From Rhizomonospora bruguierae (lineage in GTDB: Bacteria; Actinomycetota; Actinomycetes; Mycobacteriales; Micromonosporaceae): a stretch of DNA of 64,000 nucleotides. The stretch spans positions 103,752-167,751 of the forward strand of contig NZ_BBQH01000019.1 in NCBI RefSeq assembly GCF_018397995.1. Reading direction: 5' to 3'. The first letter of the stretch is position 1, and each line of letters opens with the position of its first letter. Of the stretch, positions 17,813-27,489 are shown in pieces. The position numbers and the translations under genes are program-made. The notes beneath the pieces are model-generated. The model had not been told where the DNA came from. It saw only the letters and a program-made list of their open reading frames with translations, and did not search any database.

Positions 17813-18133
17813 ATGCGCGCAACCTGGAACAGGAACCCTCGGCACGACTACCTCAACGACGCACTGGCTCTCCTCACCGGGTGGACGCGCGACGGCCGAG
17901 AGATCAAGCGGACCCTCCTGCTGGACGAGCACCAGCACGCCGCCCTGACCGAGCGCATCAAAGTCGTCGCGGACGCGTTACAACTGCGCCCGCGGATCAG
18001 CCGCCGCAACGGCCACACCCAGATCCGGGTCGGCGCCCAGGACGGCGACAACCTGACCGCCGGCGAAGTGACCCTGGCGGCCCGCATCGAGGACGCCTAC
18101 CGCACCGTCACCGGCGACGCGTCGAGCGCCTAG
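17813..18133 (+). CDS. Pterin-4a-carbinolamine dehydratase-like protein with degenerate active site
   Basis: This 106-residue protein has the size and layout of the PCD/DCoH family: a W...EIKRTLLLDEHQHAALTERIKVVADAL region and a final LTAGEVTLAARIEDAYR helix, where true PCDs have LT..D..LA..I. The catalytic HHP-D motif, usually just after the first helix, is replaced by LRPRISRRNGHTQIRV. It is therefore unlikely to dehydrate pterin carbinolamine and may be a binding or scaffolding relative. The ATG has GGAGGTGA four bases upstream. It is divergent from the NUDIX gene and converges on ychF with 13 bp between the stops. Confidence 0.7.
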   Translation: MRATWNRNPRHDYLNDALALLTGWTRDGREIKRTLLLDEHQHAALTERIKVVADALQLRPRISRRNGHTQIRVGAQDGDNLTAGEVTLAARIEDAYRTVTGDASSA

Positions 18134-18146
18134 CTCCCGTCCGGGG

Positions 18147-19235
<1,089 letters not shown>

Positions 19236-19730
19236 GCGTACGCAGCCACTCTCTCGATCTGCGCCCGGCGCGGGGCGGGCGTGTGCCGTGGTCCGGCCAA
19301 CCCGCCAAGTCTACGGGCCGCGTACCGCGCCCACGCCGCCTGTCGCGGCCCGGCGGCCCACCCCATCCGCCAACAGGCCCGCACCCCGCAACAGAAGCAC
19401 CGCGCGACGACGCAACTCCTGCGCGCAGCTCCCCACGCGCCGCGACACCCTCCCGAACGCGCCTCCGGCGCCCTCTCCCCGCGACCCCACTCCGCGCACC
19501 CTCTCGCCGCGACCCTGCTCCCGGCCCCTCTCCGTGCGCCCCGTCCAACGTCGCGCGGAGATCTTTGTATGGATCTGGCCGAAAATCGGCGTGTCTATGC
19601 CGGCCGGGGCGCGACGCGGCGCACAAGCCGCCTGGGTATCGGCGACGGTGCCCGTGGTGCGGCGCGAGAACTCCCCGGCACCGGGGCGCTCGTGTCCGTT
19701 TTCCGCGAGCGTCCCGGGTGCCGGGCGGGC
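19236..19730. other. Intergenic region between ychF and alkA
   Basis: These 495 bp lie between two divergent genes, so both promoters must be here. The middle (about 19360-19550) is strikingly C-rich on the + strand with repeated CGCGAC and CCCTCTC pieces. Open frames exist in several phases, but none shows a recognisable protein or a ribosome binding site, so I call no gene. Confidence 0.6.
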
Positions 19731-21575
19731 ATGATCGATCGCGTGGAGATGGACTTCGACCGGTGTTACCGCGCCGTGGACAGCCGGGACCAGCGCTTCG
19801 ACGGCTGGTTCTACACCGCCGTCACCTCCACCGGCATCTACTGCCGCCCGTCCTGCCCGGCCGCCACGCCGAAGCCGGCGAACGTGCGGTTCTTCCCGAC
19901 CGCCGCCGCGGCGCAGCGGGCCGGTTTCCGCGCCTGCAAGCGCTGTCGCCCGGACGCCGCGCCCGGCTCGCCCGCCTGGGACGTCCGGGCCGATCTGGTT
20001 GCCCGGGCGATGCGCCTGATCGCGGACGGCGTGGTCGACCGCGAGGGGGTGCCGGGCCTGGCTCGCCGCCTCGGCTACACCGAGCGCCACCTCAACCGCA
20101 TGGTCACCGCCGAACTGGGCGCCGGGCCGCTCGCGCTCGCCCGCGCCCAGCGGGCCCAGACCGCCCGGACGCTCATCGAGACGACCGGGCTGGGGCTGGC
20201 CGAAATCGCGTTCGCGGCCGGCTTCGGCAGCGTGCGGCAGTTCAACGACACGATCCTTCAGGTGTACGCGGCCACCCCCTCCGCGCTGCGCGAGGCGGCC
20301 GTGGGCCGGGCCGGCGCCGGGGGTACCGGCACGGTCAGCCTGCGCCTGGCGTACCGCCCGCCGCTGCACGCCGGCTCGCTGCTGGAGTTCTTCGCGCACC
20401 GCGCGATCCCCGGCGTCGAGTCGGTGGAGCACGGCACGTACCGGCGCGCCCTCGCGCTGCCCCACGGCCGGGCGACGGTGGCGCTGACCCCGCAACCGGG
20501 GTACGTGGCCGCGACGCTGCACCTCACCGATGTGCGGGACCTGGCCCCGGCCGTCGCCCGCTGCCGGCGGTTGCTGGACCTGGACGCCGACCCGGTCGCC
20601 GTGGACGCCACCCTGGCCGCCGATCCCGTGCTCGCCCCCTCCGTGGCGAAGGAGCCGGGGGTCCGGCTGCCGCGCGCCGTCGACGGCTTCGAGATGGCGG
20701 TCCGGGCGATCGTCGGCCAGCAGATCTCGGTCTCCGCCGCCCGCACGGTCCTGGCGAAACTCGTCACCGCCGCGTCGGCGGCGCACACCGCTGCCTCGCA
20801 CCCGACCCTCGTGCCGCACCCGGACGGCTCGCCGCGCACGGGATGTACGGCAGCGGGTGACGCGCCGCGCCCGGCGCTAACGGCGCCGGACGATGCGCCA
20901 CGCACGGCAAGCACGGCGGCCGGCGATGCCTCGCGCATGACACCCACCGCGAGCGACGATGCCCCACACGTGACACCCACCGCGGCCGACGATGCCCCAC
21001 CCATGACACCCACCGCGAGCGACGATGCCTCGCACACGGCACCCACCGCCAGCGGCGATGCCCCAGACATGACACCTACGGCGAGCGACGATGCCGGCAC
21101 CGCGCCCACGGCGGCCGACGGTGCCCCGCGCGCCCGCGCGAACGGGGCGAGCAGGGCCCGCGCGCTCACGGCGAACGGCGACGCCGGCGGTGCGGTGCCC
21201 GACCTGGTGCCGTTCCCCACGGCCGCGCAGGTCGCGGAGTTGCCGGACGCCGCCTTCGCGATGCCGGCCGCCCGCCGGGAGACCATCCGCGGGCTGGCGC
21301 GCGCCGTCGCGGCGGGCTCCCTCGATCTGGACCCGGGCGCCGACCGGACGGAGACGGAGCACCGGCTGCTGGAGTTGCCCGGGATCGGCGCGTGGACGGC
21401 GGGATACCTCGCGATCCGTGCGCTCGGCGACCCGGACGTCTTCCTCCACACCGATCTGGGGGTCCAGCGCGGCGCCCAGGAACTCGATCTGCCGATGACC
21501 ACCCTCGCCGCGTACGCCCAGCGCTGGAGCCCTTGGCGCTCGTACGCCGTAATCCGCCTATGGAGGCATGCGTGA
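19731..21575 (+). CDS. alkA: Ada-AlkA fusion: AraC-type adaptive-response regulator/3-methyladenine glycosylase with inserted repeats
   Basis: The 614-residue protein has three known parts. Residues 1-80 are an Ada metal-binding domain with cysteines C38, C42, C69 and C72 (IYCRPSC, ACKRC). Residues 85-190 are an AraC helix-turn-helix (LARRLGYTERHLNRM, GFGSVRQFNDTI). From about 205 to the end is an AlkA glycosylase, with VGQQISVSAARTVLAKL, the HhH motif LPGIGAWTAGYLAI and the catalytic Asp in HTDLGV. An insert of nine 11-residue repeats (residues 368-465) splits the glycosylase domain. Alternative starts are GTG 19743 and ATG 19749. The stop overlaps the ogt start as GTGA, so removal of alkylated bases and direct reversal are encoded together. 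Confidence 0.9.
   Translation: MIDRVEMDFDRCYRAVDSRDQRFDGWFYTAVTSTGIYCRPSCPAATPKPANVRFFPTAAAAQRAGFRACKRCRPDAAPGSPAWDVRADLVARAMRLIADGVVDREGVPGLARRLGYTERHLNRMVTAELGAGPLALARAQRAQTARTLIETTGLGLAEIAFAAGFGSVRQFNDTILQVYAATPSALREAAVGRAGAGGTGTVSLRLAYRPPLHAGSLLEFFAHRAIPGVESVEHGTYRRALALPHGRATVALTPQPGYVAATLHLTDVRDLAPAVARCRRLLDLDADPVAVDATLAADPVLAPSVAKEPGVRLPRAVDGFEMAVRAIVGQQISVSAARTVLAKLVTAASAAHTAASHPTLVPHPDGSPRTGCTAAGDAPRPALTAPDDAPRTASTAAGDASRMTPTASDDAPHVTPTAADDAPPMTPTASDDASHTAPTASGDAPDMTPTASDDAGTAPTAADGAPRARANGASRARALTANGDAGGAVPDLVPFPTAAQVAELPDAAFAMPAARRETIRGLARAVAAGSLDLDPGADRTETEHRLLELPGIGAWTAGYLAIRALGDPDVFLHTDLGVQRGAQELDLPMTTLAAYAQRWSPWRSYAVIRLWRHA
20832..21125 (+). repeat. Nine-copy 33-bp tandem repeat inside alkA
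   Basis: The DNA encodes units of 11 residues such as SRMTPTASDDA, PHVTPTAADDA, PPMTPTASDDA and PDMTPTASDDA; the last unit is one residue short. The consensus is a Pro/Ser start, a variable pair, TPTA and an acidic SDDA end. The array sits between VLAKLVTA and the helix with LPDAAFAMPAARR, a position that is a short loop in ordinary AlkA. Units in the centre are most alike, as expected of expansion by slippage or unequal crossing over. Confidence 0.88.
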
Positions 21576-22078
21576 ACAGTATGACCATGACGACTCCCGC
21601 CGGCCCGCTGACCATCCTCGCCGGCGATGACGGCGCCGTCCGTGCCGCCGGTTTCACCGTGGACGTGGAGGCGCTGCTGCCCCTCGTCCACCCGGACCTG
21701 CGCGCGGCGCCGCGCCCGCGTACCGATCTCGGGCCGGTGACCCGGGCGGTCGCCGCCTACTTCGACGGGGATCTCGGCGCGCTGGACGCGGTGCCCGTCC
21801 ACCAGCGCACCGGCGGCCCGTTCATGGCCCTGGCCTGGCAGGAGATGCGCACGATCAAGCCGGGCGAACCCATCACGTACACCCGGTTCGCGGAGCTGGC
21901 CGGCCGGCCCCGCGCGGTGCGGGCGGCCGCGGCGGCCTGCGCCCGCAACGCCGCCGCGCTGTTCGTCCCGTGTCACCGGGTGCTGCGCACGGACGGCGGC
22001 CTCGGCGGGTACCGGTGGGGTCTGGCCGTGAAGAAGTGGCTTCTCGGTCATGAACGACCCTTGACCGAAATGGATTAG
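21572..22078 (+). CDS. ogt: Methylated-DNA-protein cysteine methyltransferase
   Basis: Ogt repairs O6-alkylguanine by moving the alkyl group to its own cysteine in a suicide reaction. The 168-residue protein contains the active-site motif VPCHRVLRTDGGLGGYRWG. Upstream of this, the helix-turn-helix that binds the minor groove is seen as TYTRFAELAGRPRAVRAAA. The GTG at 21572 overlaps the alkA stop, with GGAGG seven bases upstream, and the next ATGs (21581 and 21587) are less well placed. Coupling to alkA implies joint expression under alkylation stress. Confidence 0.93.
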   Translation: MNSMTMTTPAGPLTILAGDDGAVRAAGFTVDVEALLPLVHPDLRAAPRPRTDLGPVTRAVAAYFDGDLGALDAVPVHQRTGGPFMALAWQEMRTIKPGEPITYTRFAELAGRPRAVRAAAAACARNAAALFVPCHRVLRTDGGLGGYRWGLAVKKWLLGHERPLTEMD

Positions 22079-22099
22079 TGGTACGCCAGTTCGAACAGT

Positions 22100-22105
22100 T
22101 ACGGT
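22100..22105 (+). promoter_or_regulatory. -10 box for the leaderless ABC exporter operon
   Basis: TACGGT ends six bases before the GTG at 22112, and no ribosome binding site lies between them. A TTCGAA palindrome at 22091-22096 sits just before it and could be a regulator site. Confidence 0.55.
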
Positions 22106-22111
22106 CGCAGG

Positions 22112-23902
22112 GTGCACGATGGGGATGACGGACAACCGGCCCGGCATCCGCTGCACAACCTCTGGCGGGTAAGCCGCTACCTGCGGCCGTACACGGGGAG
22201 CATGATCCTGCTGCTCCTCTGCGCCGGTGGTGCCACCGCGGCGGGAATCGCGGTACCGATGGTGGTGCGGCGGGTCATCGACGGTCCGGTCCAGGACGGT
22301 GACACGGAGGGCGTGGCCCTGCTCGGCGCGCTGGCCCTGGTGCTCGGAGTCGTCGAGGCGGCGCTCATATTCGTGCGGCGGTGGGTGCAGTCCAGCACCT
22401 CCCTCGCGATGGAGACCCAGATCCGGGACGACCTGTACGCGCACATGCAGCGCCTGCCGGTCGCGTTCCACCACCGGTGGCAGTCCGGGCAACTGCTCTC
22501 CCGGGTCACCACCGACCTGGGCGTGCTGCGCCGGTTCCTGTCGTTCGGGCTGGTGTTCCTCATCGTCAACAGCGCCACCTACGTCGTCGTGGTCGCGCTG
22601 CTGGTCCACCTCCACTGGCCGCTCGGCCTGATCGTCGCGGCCAGCGCGGTGCCGCTGTTCCTGCTCAGCAAGCGGTTCACCCGCGACTACCTGGTCGCCT
22701 CCCGCCGGATGCAGGACCAGCTGGGCGACCTCGCGACGCTCATCGAGGAGTCCGCGCAGGGGCTGCGCACCATCAAGGCGTTCGGCCGGCGGTCGTTCAT
22801 GGCCGAGCAGTTCGCCGCCGCCGCGGGCACCCTGCGCGACACGGCCGTGGGCAAGTCGGTGCTGGTCGCCCGCACGTCGGCCCGGTTCGAACTGGTGCCC
22901 AACCTGGCCCTGGCCGTGGTCCTGGTGGCCGGCGCCGTGGTGGTGGCCGACGGCGGCATGACCATCGGCGGACTCGTCGCGTTCGTCTCGCTCCAACTCA
23001 TGCTGGTCTGGCCGGTCGAGTCGCTGGGCTGGATCATCGCGAACGGCCAGGAGGCGATGACCGCCTCGGACCGCATCTTCGAGGTGCTGGACATTCCTCC
23101 ATCCATCGTGGACCGGCCCGGCGCCGTCGCCGTCGGGCGGGTGGAGGGCCGGCTGCGGTTCGAGAACGTGGGCTTCACCTACCCGGGTACCGGTCAGCCC
23201 GTGCTGTGCGACGTGAACCTGGAGATCGAGCCCGGCGAGACGCTCGCCCTGGTGGGCGTGACCGGCTCGGGGAAGACCACCCTCGCGTCGCTGGTTCCGC
23301 GGCTCTATGACGTCACCTCCGGTCGGGTCACCCTCGACGGCACCGACGTGCGGGACCTGCGGCTGGATTCGCTGCGCGCCGCGGTCGCGGTGGCCTTCGA
23401 GGATCCGGTGCTGTTTTCCATGTCGGTGCGCGAGAACATCGCCCTGGGCCGCCCGGACGCCACCGACGCCGACATCGGGGAGGCGCTGGCGGTGGCGCAG
23501 GCCGAGTTCGTGTACGACCTGCCGTGGGGGCTGAACACCCGCATCGGCGAGCAGGGGCTCTCCCTCTCCGGCGGGCAGCGGCAGCGGTTGGCCCTGGCCC
23601 GCGCCGTCCTCGGGCGCCCGCGGGTGCTCGTCCTGGACGACCCGCTCTCGGCGCTGGACGTGCACACCGAGGCGCTCGTGGAGCAGGCGCTCGCGCGGGT
23701 GCTCACCGGCAGCACCGCGCTGCTGGTCGTGCACCGACCCTCCACGGTGGCGCTGGCGGACCGGGTCGCGCTGCTGGAGGACGGCCGGATCAGTGCCGTG
23801 GGCACCCACTCCGAACTGCTCGCCACCGTGCCCGCGTACCGGGCGGTGCTCTCCGCCGCCGCCGAGCAGGACCCCGACGATCTGGGGCTCGTGGTCGGCT
23901 GA
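22112..23902 (+). CDS. ABC exporter half-transporter with degenerate catalytic site
   Basis: This 596-residue protein has an N-terminal six-helix exporter domain (from RPYTGSMILLLLC) and a C-terminal ATPase. The Walker A motif is GVTGSGKTT and the signature is the canonical LSGGQRQRLALARA. Walker B ends in D-D (VLVLDDPLSALD) instead of D-E, and the Q-loop glutamine is replaced (VAFEDPVLF). This is the pattern of the degenerate subunit in heterodimeric exporters of the TM287/288 type. The H-loop histidine is present (VVHRPST). Its stop overlaps the start of the partner gene as TGATG. The substrate is unknown; lipids and drugs are the usual range. Confidence 0.92.
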   Translation: MHDGDDGQPARHPLHNLWRVSRYLRPYTGSMILLLLCAGGATAAGIAVPMVVRRVIDGPVQDGDTEGVALLGALALVLGVVEAALIFVRRWVQSSTSLAMETQIRDDLYAHMQRLPVAFHHRWQSGQLLSRVTTDLGVLRRFLSFGLVFLIVNSATYVVVVALLVHLHWPLGLIVAASAVPLFLLSKRFTRDYLVASRRMQDQLGDLATLIEESAQGLRTIKAFGRRSFMAEQFAAAAGTLRDTAVGKSVLVARTSARFELVPNLALAVVLVAGAVVVADGGMTIGGLVAFVSLQLMLVWPVESLGWIIANGQEAMTASDRIFEVLDIPPSIVDRPGAVAVGRVEGRLRFENVGFTYPGTGQPVLCDVNLEIEPGETLALVGVTGSGKTTLASLVPRLYDVTSGRVTLDGTDVRDLRLDSLRAAVAVAFEDPVLFSMSVRENIALGRPDATDADIGEALAVAQAEFVYDLPWGLNTRIGEQGLSLSGGQRQRLALARAVLGRPRVLVLDDPLSALDVHTEALVEQALARVLTGSTALLVVHRPSTVALADRVALLEDGRISAVGTHSELLATVPAYRAVLSAAAEQDPDDLGLVVG

Positions 23903-25752
23903 TGGCGGACGCACCGGTGAACCTGGATGCGTGGCGGGGCCGGGCGGCCGACGCCGACGCCGAGCGCACGGCCGCCGAGGCACCCGACGAGCGGTCGGTG
24001 GTCCGGTTGCGCGCCCGCAGCCGCCGGCTGCTCGGCAGCCTGCTCGCCTCGCACAAGCGCCCGCTCGCCTGGGCGGTCGCCCTGCTCCTGCTGCAGAACG
24101 CCGCCGCGATGGCCGGCCCCTACCTGGTGATGCTCGGCATCGACCACGGCATCCCGCCGCTGCACGACCACGGCGACGTCACCGTGCTGGTGGCGGTCGC
24201 CGTCGCGTTCCTCGGCGCCGCGGCGGCCGAGTATGTCGGCAAGCGCTGGTTCCTCACCCTCTCCGGCCGGATCGGCCAGGCCGTCCTGCTGGACCTGCGC
24301 CGCCGCGTCTACGACCACTTCCAGCGCCTGTCGGTCGGCTTCCACGAGCGGTACACCTCGGGGCGGGTGGTGGCCCGGCTCACCAGCGACATGGATTCCA
24401 TCGCCGAACTGGTGGACGGCGGAATCGACGACCTCGTGCTGGCCGGCCTCTCCGTGCTCAGCGTCGCCGGCATCCTGCTCTGGCTGGACCCGCCGCTGGC
24501 GTTTCTGACGCTGCTGTCGTTCCCGTTCCTGATCCTCCTGTCCCGCTGGTTCGCGCTCGCCTCGGCCGTCGCCTACCGACGCACCCGCGAGGCCGTCGCG
24601 CTGGTGATCGTCCACTTTGTGGAGTCGCTGGGCGGCATAAGGGCGGTGCAGGCGTTCCGCCGGGAGCCCCGCAACCAGGAGATCTTCCGCGCGGTCAACG
24701 ACGACTACCGGCGGGCGAACCTCACGGCGTGGCGCCTGATCGCCAAGTACGCGCCCACGCTGAAGCTGATCGGCAACGTCACGATCGCGGTCGTGCTCAC
24801 CTACGGCGCCTACCGGGTGCTGCACCAGCAGACCGAGATCGGTGTGCTCGCCGCGTTCCTGCTCTACCTGCGCCGGTTCTTCGAGCCGATGCAGGAACTG
24901 AGCCAGTTCTACAACGCGCTGCAGTCCGCGACCGCCGCGCTGGAGAAGCTCTCCGGCGTGCTCGACGAGCGCCCCACGGTCGGCGAGCCGGCTCGCCCGA
25001 CACCGCTGCGCGGCCCCCGCGGCAACCTCGATTTCCGCCGCGTCGGCTTCGCCTACCGCGGCACCGACGCCGTGCTCGACGGCCTCGACCTGCGCATCCC
25101 CGCCGGCCAGACGGTGGCCCTGGTCGGCGCGACGGGCGCCGGCAAGTCCACGATCGCCAAGCTGGTGTCGCGCTTCTACGACCCGGTGCACGGAACGGTA
25201 ACCCTGGACGGGGTGGACCTGCGCGAGATCTCCGACACCGACCTGCGCCGCGCGGTGGTGCTGGTGACCCAGGAGAACTACCTGTTCTCCGGGACGGTGG
25301 CCGAGAACATCCGGTTCGGCCGGCCGGACGCGAGCCAGGGCGAGGTGGAGGAGGCGGCCCGGGCGATCGGCGCGCACGAGTTCATCGCGGCGTTGCCGGA
25401 CGGCTACCAGACCCAGGTGCACAAGCGCGGCGGCCGGCTCTCCGCCGGTCAGCGGCAACTCGTCGCGTTCGCGCGGGCCTTCCTCGCCGACCCGGCGGTG
25501 CTGATCCTCGACGAGGCCACGTCCTCGCTGGACCTGCCGAGCGAGCGGCTGGTCCAGCGGGCGCTGCGCACGATCCTGCGTGACCGCACGGCGCTGGTCA
25601 TCGCGCACCGGTTGTCCACGGTGGAGATCGCGGACCGGGTGCTGGTGATGGAGGCGGGCCGGCTGGTCGAGGACGGGCCACCGGCGCTGCTGATCGACCG
25701 GGGCGGCCGCTACGCCACCCTGCACAACCAGTGGCGTGAGTCGCTTGTCTGA
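23902..25752 (+). CDS. ABC exporter half-transporter with consensus catalytic residues
   Basis: This is the partner of the gene before it. The 616-residue protein has an extra 45-residue charged N-terminus, six transmembrane helices starting near WAVALLLLQNAAAM, and an ATPase domain with Walker A GATGAGKSTIAKL, Walker B VLILDEATSSLD with the catalytic glutamate, and H-loop IAHRLST. Its signature is altered to LSAGQRQLVAFARA. Together the two subunits would form one site with all consensus motifs (this Walker A/B with the partner LSGGQ) and one degenerate site. The ATG overlaps the stop of the first gene, so equal synthesis is likely. Confidence 0.92.
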   Translation: MADAPVNLDAWRGRAADADAERTAAEAPDERSVVRLRARSRRLLGSLLASHKRPLAWAVALLLLQNAAAMAGPYLVMLGIDHGIPPLHDHGDVTVLVAVAVAFLGAAAAEYVGKRWFLTLSGRIGQAVLLDLRRRVYDHFQRLSVGFHERYTSGRVVARLTSDMDSIAELVDGGIDDLVLAGLSVLSVAGILLWLDPPLAFLTLLSFPFLILLSRWFALASAVAYRRTREAVALVIVHFVESLGGIRAVQAFRREPRNQEIFRAVNDDYRRANLTAWRLIAKYAPTLKLIGNVTIAVVLTYGAYRVLHQQTEIGVLAAFLLYLRRFFEPMQELSQFYNALQSATAALEKLSGVLDERPTVGEPARPTPLRGPRGNLDFRRVGFAYRGTDAVLDGLDLRIPAGQTVALVGATGAGKSTIAKLVSRFYDPVHGTVTLDGVDLREISDTDLRRAVVLVTQENYLFSGTVAENIRFGRPDASQGEVEEAARAIGAHEFIAALPDGYQTQVHKRGGRLSAGQRQLVAFARAFLADPAVLILDEATSSLDLPSERLVQRALRTILRDRTALVIAHRLSTVEIADRVLVMEAGRLVEDGPPALLIDRGGRYATLHNQWRESLV

Positions 25753-25884
25753 GCGTTGCGGGCCACCGGGCCTCCGCCGCCGGCTCGCGGCGCCGCGGGC
25801 GGTAACCGTACGGATCGGGGCTCTGCCGACCCAACCCGATGCCATAGACTCACCGAGGTCCATGGGATGGGGGAGGCGGATCTG

Positions 25885-27378
25885 ATGGGCGGCAGGCGGC
25901 TGGCCCTTCTGGGCGCGGCGACCGCACTCCTGCTGGTCGCCCCGGCCGCGACCGTGGCCTCCGCGTCCGTCCCCGGCGCCGTACCCCGGGCCGTCTCGTC
26001 GGTCGAGCAGGCGCCCGGCTCCGTCGCCTACCTGCGAAACACCTACCGCCTGAGCGAGGGCGAGGCGCTGCGCCGGCTCGACCTCCAGGCCGCCTCGGTG
26101 GGCCTGGCCAACGAACTCGCCGGCCGCTTTCCCGCCGACTTCGCGGGCATGTGGCTGGACCAGATCGGTGGCGGCGTTCTCCGGGTGGGCATGGTGCACC
26201 CGGAGAAGCTCGGCCCGGCGGTCGCCGCCCTGCCCGAGGCGCGGTACATCAAGCCGGTCCGCGCGACCCGGTCGTTGCGCCAGCTCACGGTCACCGCGCA
26301 ACGGCTGGCGGCCGCGCTGGGTACCACGGTCGGCACCGACGTGACCGTCGACCAGCCCACCAACTCCGTGATCGTCTACACCGGAGATCGGATCGAGGCG
26401 GCCGACCCCGGGCTCGCCGCCGCACTCGGCGCCCCCGAGGAGCGCACCCAGGTGCTCGATCGCGGCGCCGCCGGGATCCGGTACAAGTCGTGCGACCCGC
26501 GGTACTGCGCCCAGGCCCCGATGCGCGGGGGCATCCGGCTCGACGTGACCCGCGACGACGGCACCCACGACGGCTGCACCACCGGCTTCAACCTCATCGC
26601 CGCGGGCACCGGTACCCGGTATGTGGTGACCGGCGGGCACTGCGTGACCTCGGAGTCGCGCCAGAAGACCGACGCGACGTCCCATCAGCTGTACGGGCCG
26701 AACTGGCCGGTCAACGTCGCGGAGGCGGGCCTCGCCGAGAACGCGTTCCCGCTGGACTACGCCGTCCTGCCGTACCAACCGGACGCGGCCGCCCGTTGGC
26801 TGCCCGCCCCGAGCGGGCCGATCTTCGCCACCGACAACCTGGTCAACTTCTGGTGCGTGGAGCCGGGCTGCGCCGCCCGTCCGGACGTGCCGATCACCGG
26901 CTACCACCTGTACTCCGCGGTGAAGGTGGGGTGGGTGGTCTGCGCGACCGGCTCCGCGTACACGCCCTCGCCGGACGAGCGGTACGTGGACTCCGGGGCC
27001 GGCGCCGGCTACCTGCCGGGCACCCGCTGCGGCGAGATCACGGGCCTGAACGGCGGCGTCCAGGTGCGGATCTGCGCCCGGCCGGGCGACAGCGGCGGCC
27101 CGCTGTTCGAGGAGGCCACGGGGAAGGCGATCGGGATCCTGTCGTTCGGCGACCCGGGCCAGGGGCCGTGCACCAACCCGGACGAGCACAACAGCTACGC
27201 GCCGATCTCGAAGATCCTGGACCGGGTCAACGCGCAGGTGCCGGGGCGCGACTTCCGGCTGGTCACCGAGCCGTACACCACCGAGCCCTACCTGACCGAG
27301 CCATACAGCACCGGGCCTTATGCCACCGAGCCGGACACCGCCGAGCCGGACACCGCCCAGTGGCAGCCTGAGCCCTAG
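25885..27378 (+). CDS. Secreted S1-family serine protease
   Basis: The ATG at 25885, with GGGGGAGG eight bases upstream, gives 497 residues with a signal peptide (GGRRLALLGAATALLLVAPA, cleavage probably after TVASA). A propeptide-like region of about 150 residues precedes the chymotrypsin-fold domain. The triad is visible: His in VVTGGHCV, Asp in FPLDYAVL, and Ser in RPGDSGGPLF. Paired cysteines (TGGHCV, WCVEPGC, RCGE, RICARP) suggest disulfides. The layout is like streptogrisin-type proteases. The C-terminus ends in imperfect TEPY/TEPD repeats (residues about 470-490), perhaps a surface linker. Confidence 0.88.
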   Translation: MGGRRLALLGAATALLLVAPAATVASASVPGAVPRAVSSVEQAPGSVAYLRNTYRLSEGEALRRLDLQAASVGLANELAGRFPADFAGMWLDQIGGGVLRVGMVHPEKLGPAVAALPEARYIKPVRATRSLRQLTVTAQRLAAALGTTVGTDVTVDQPTNSVIVYTGDRIEAADPGLAAALGAPEERTQVLDRGAAGIRYKSCDPRYCAQAPMRGGIRLDVTRDDGTHDGCTTGFNLIAAGTGTRYVVTGGHCVTSESRQKTDATSHQLYGPNWPVNVAEAGLAENAFPLDYAVLPYQPDAAARWLPAPSGPIFATDNLVNFWCVEPGCAARPDVPITGYHLYSAVKVGWVVCATGSAYTPSPDERYVDSGAGAGYLPGTRCGEITGLNGGVQVRICARPGDSGGPLFEEATGKAIGILSFGDPGQGPCTNPDEHNSYAPISKILDRVNAQVPGRDFRLVTEPYTTEPYLTEPYSTGPYATEPDTAEPDTAQWQPEP

Positions 27379-27387
27379 CCGGGCGAG

Positions 27388-27437
27388 CGGAGGGCCCCAC
27401 CGCCCCGCCGCGCCCATCGGGCTCCGGCGGCCCTCCG
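27388..27437 (+). terminator. Candidate terminator after the protease gene
   Basis: CGGAGGGCC at 27388-27396 and GGCCCTCCG at 27429-27437 form a nine-base inverted repeat around a long G+C-rich loop, ten bases after the stop. No U-run follows, so the call is weak. Confidence 0.4.
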
Positions 27438-27477
27438 GTCGCCGGCAAACCGGTCGCCCGACCCACCTCACCGTCCG

Positions 27478-27483
27478 TAGCAT
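27478..27483 (+). promoter_or_regulatory. -10 box for leaderless valS
   Basis: TAGCAT ends six bases before the valS ATG at 27490. No ribosome binding site and no T-box leader are seen in the 111-bp gap. Confidence 0.6.
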
Positions 27484-27489
27484 CGACGC

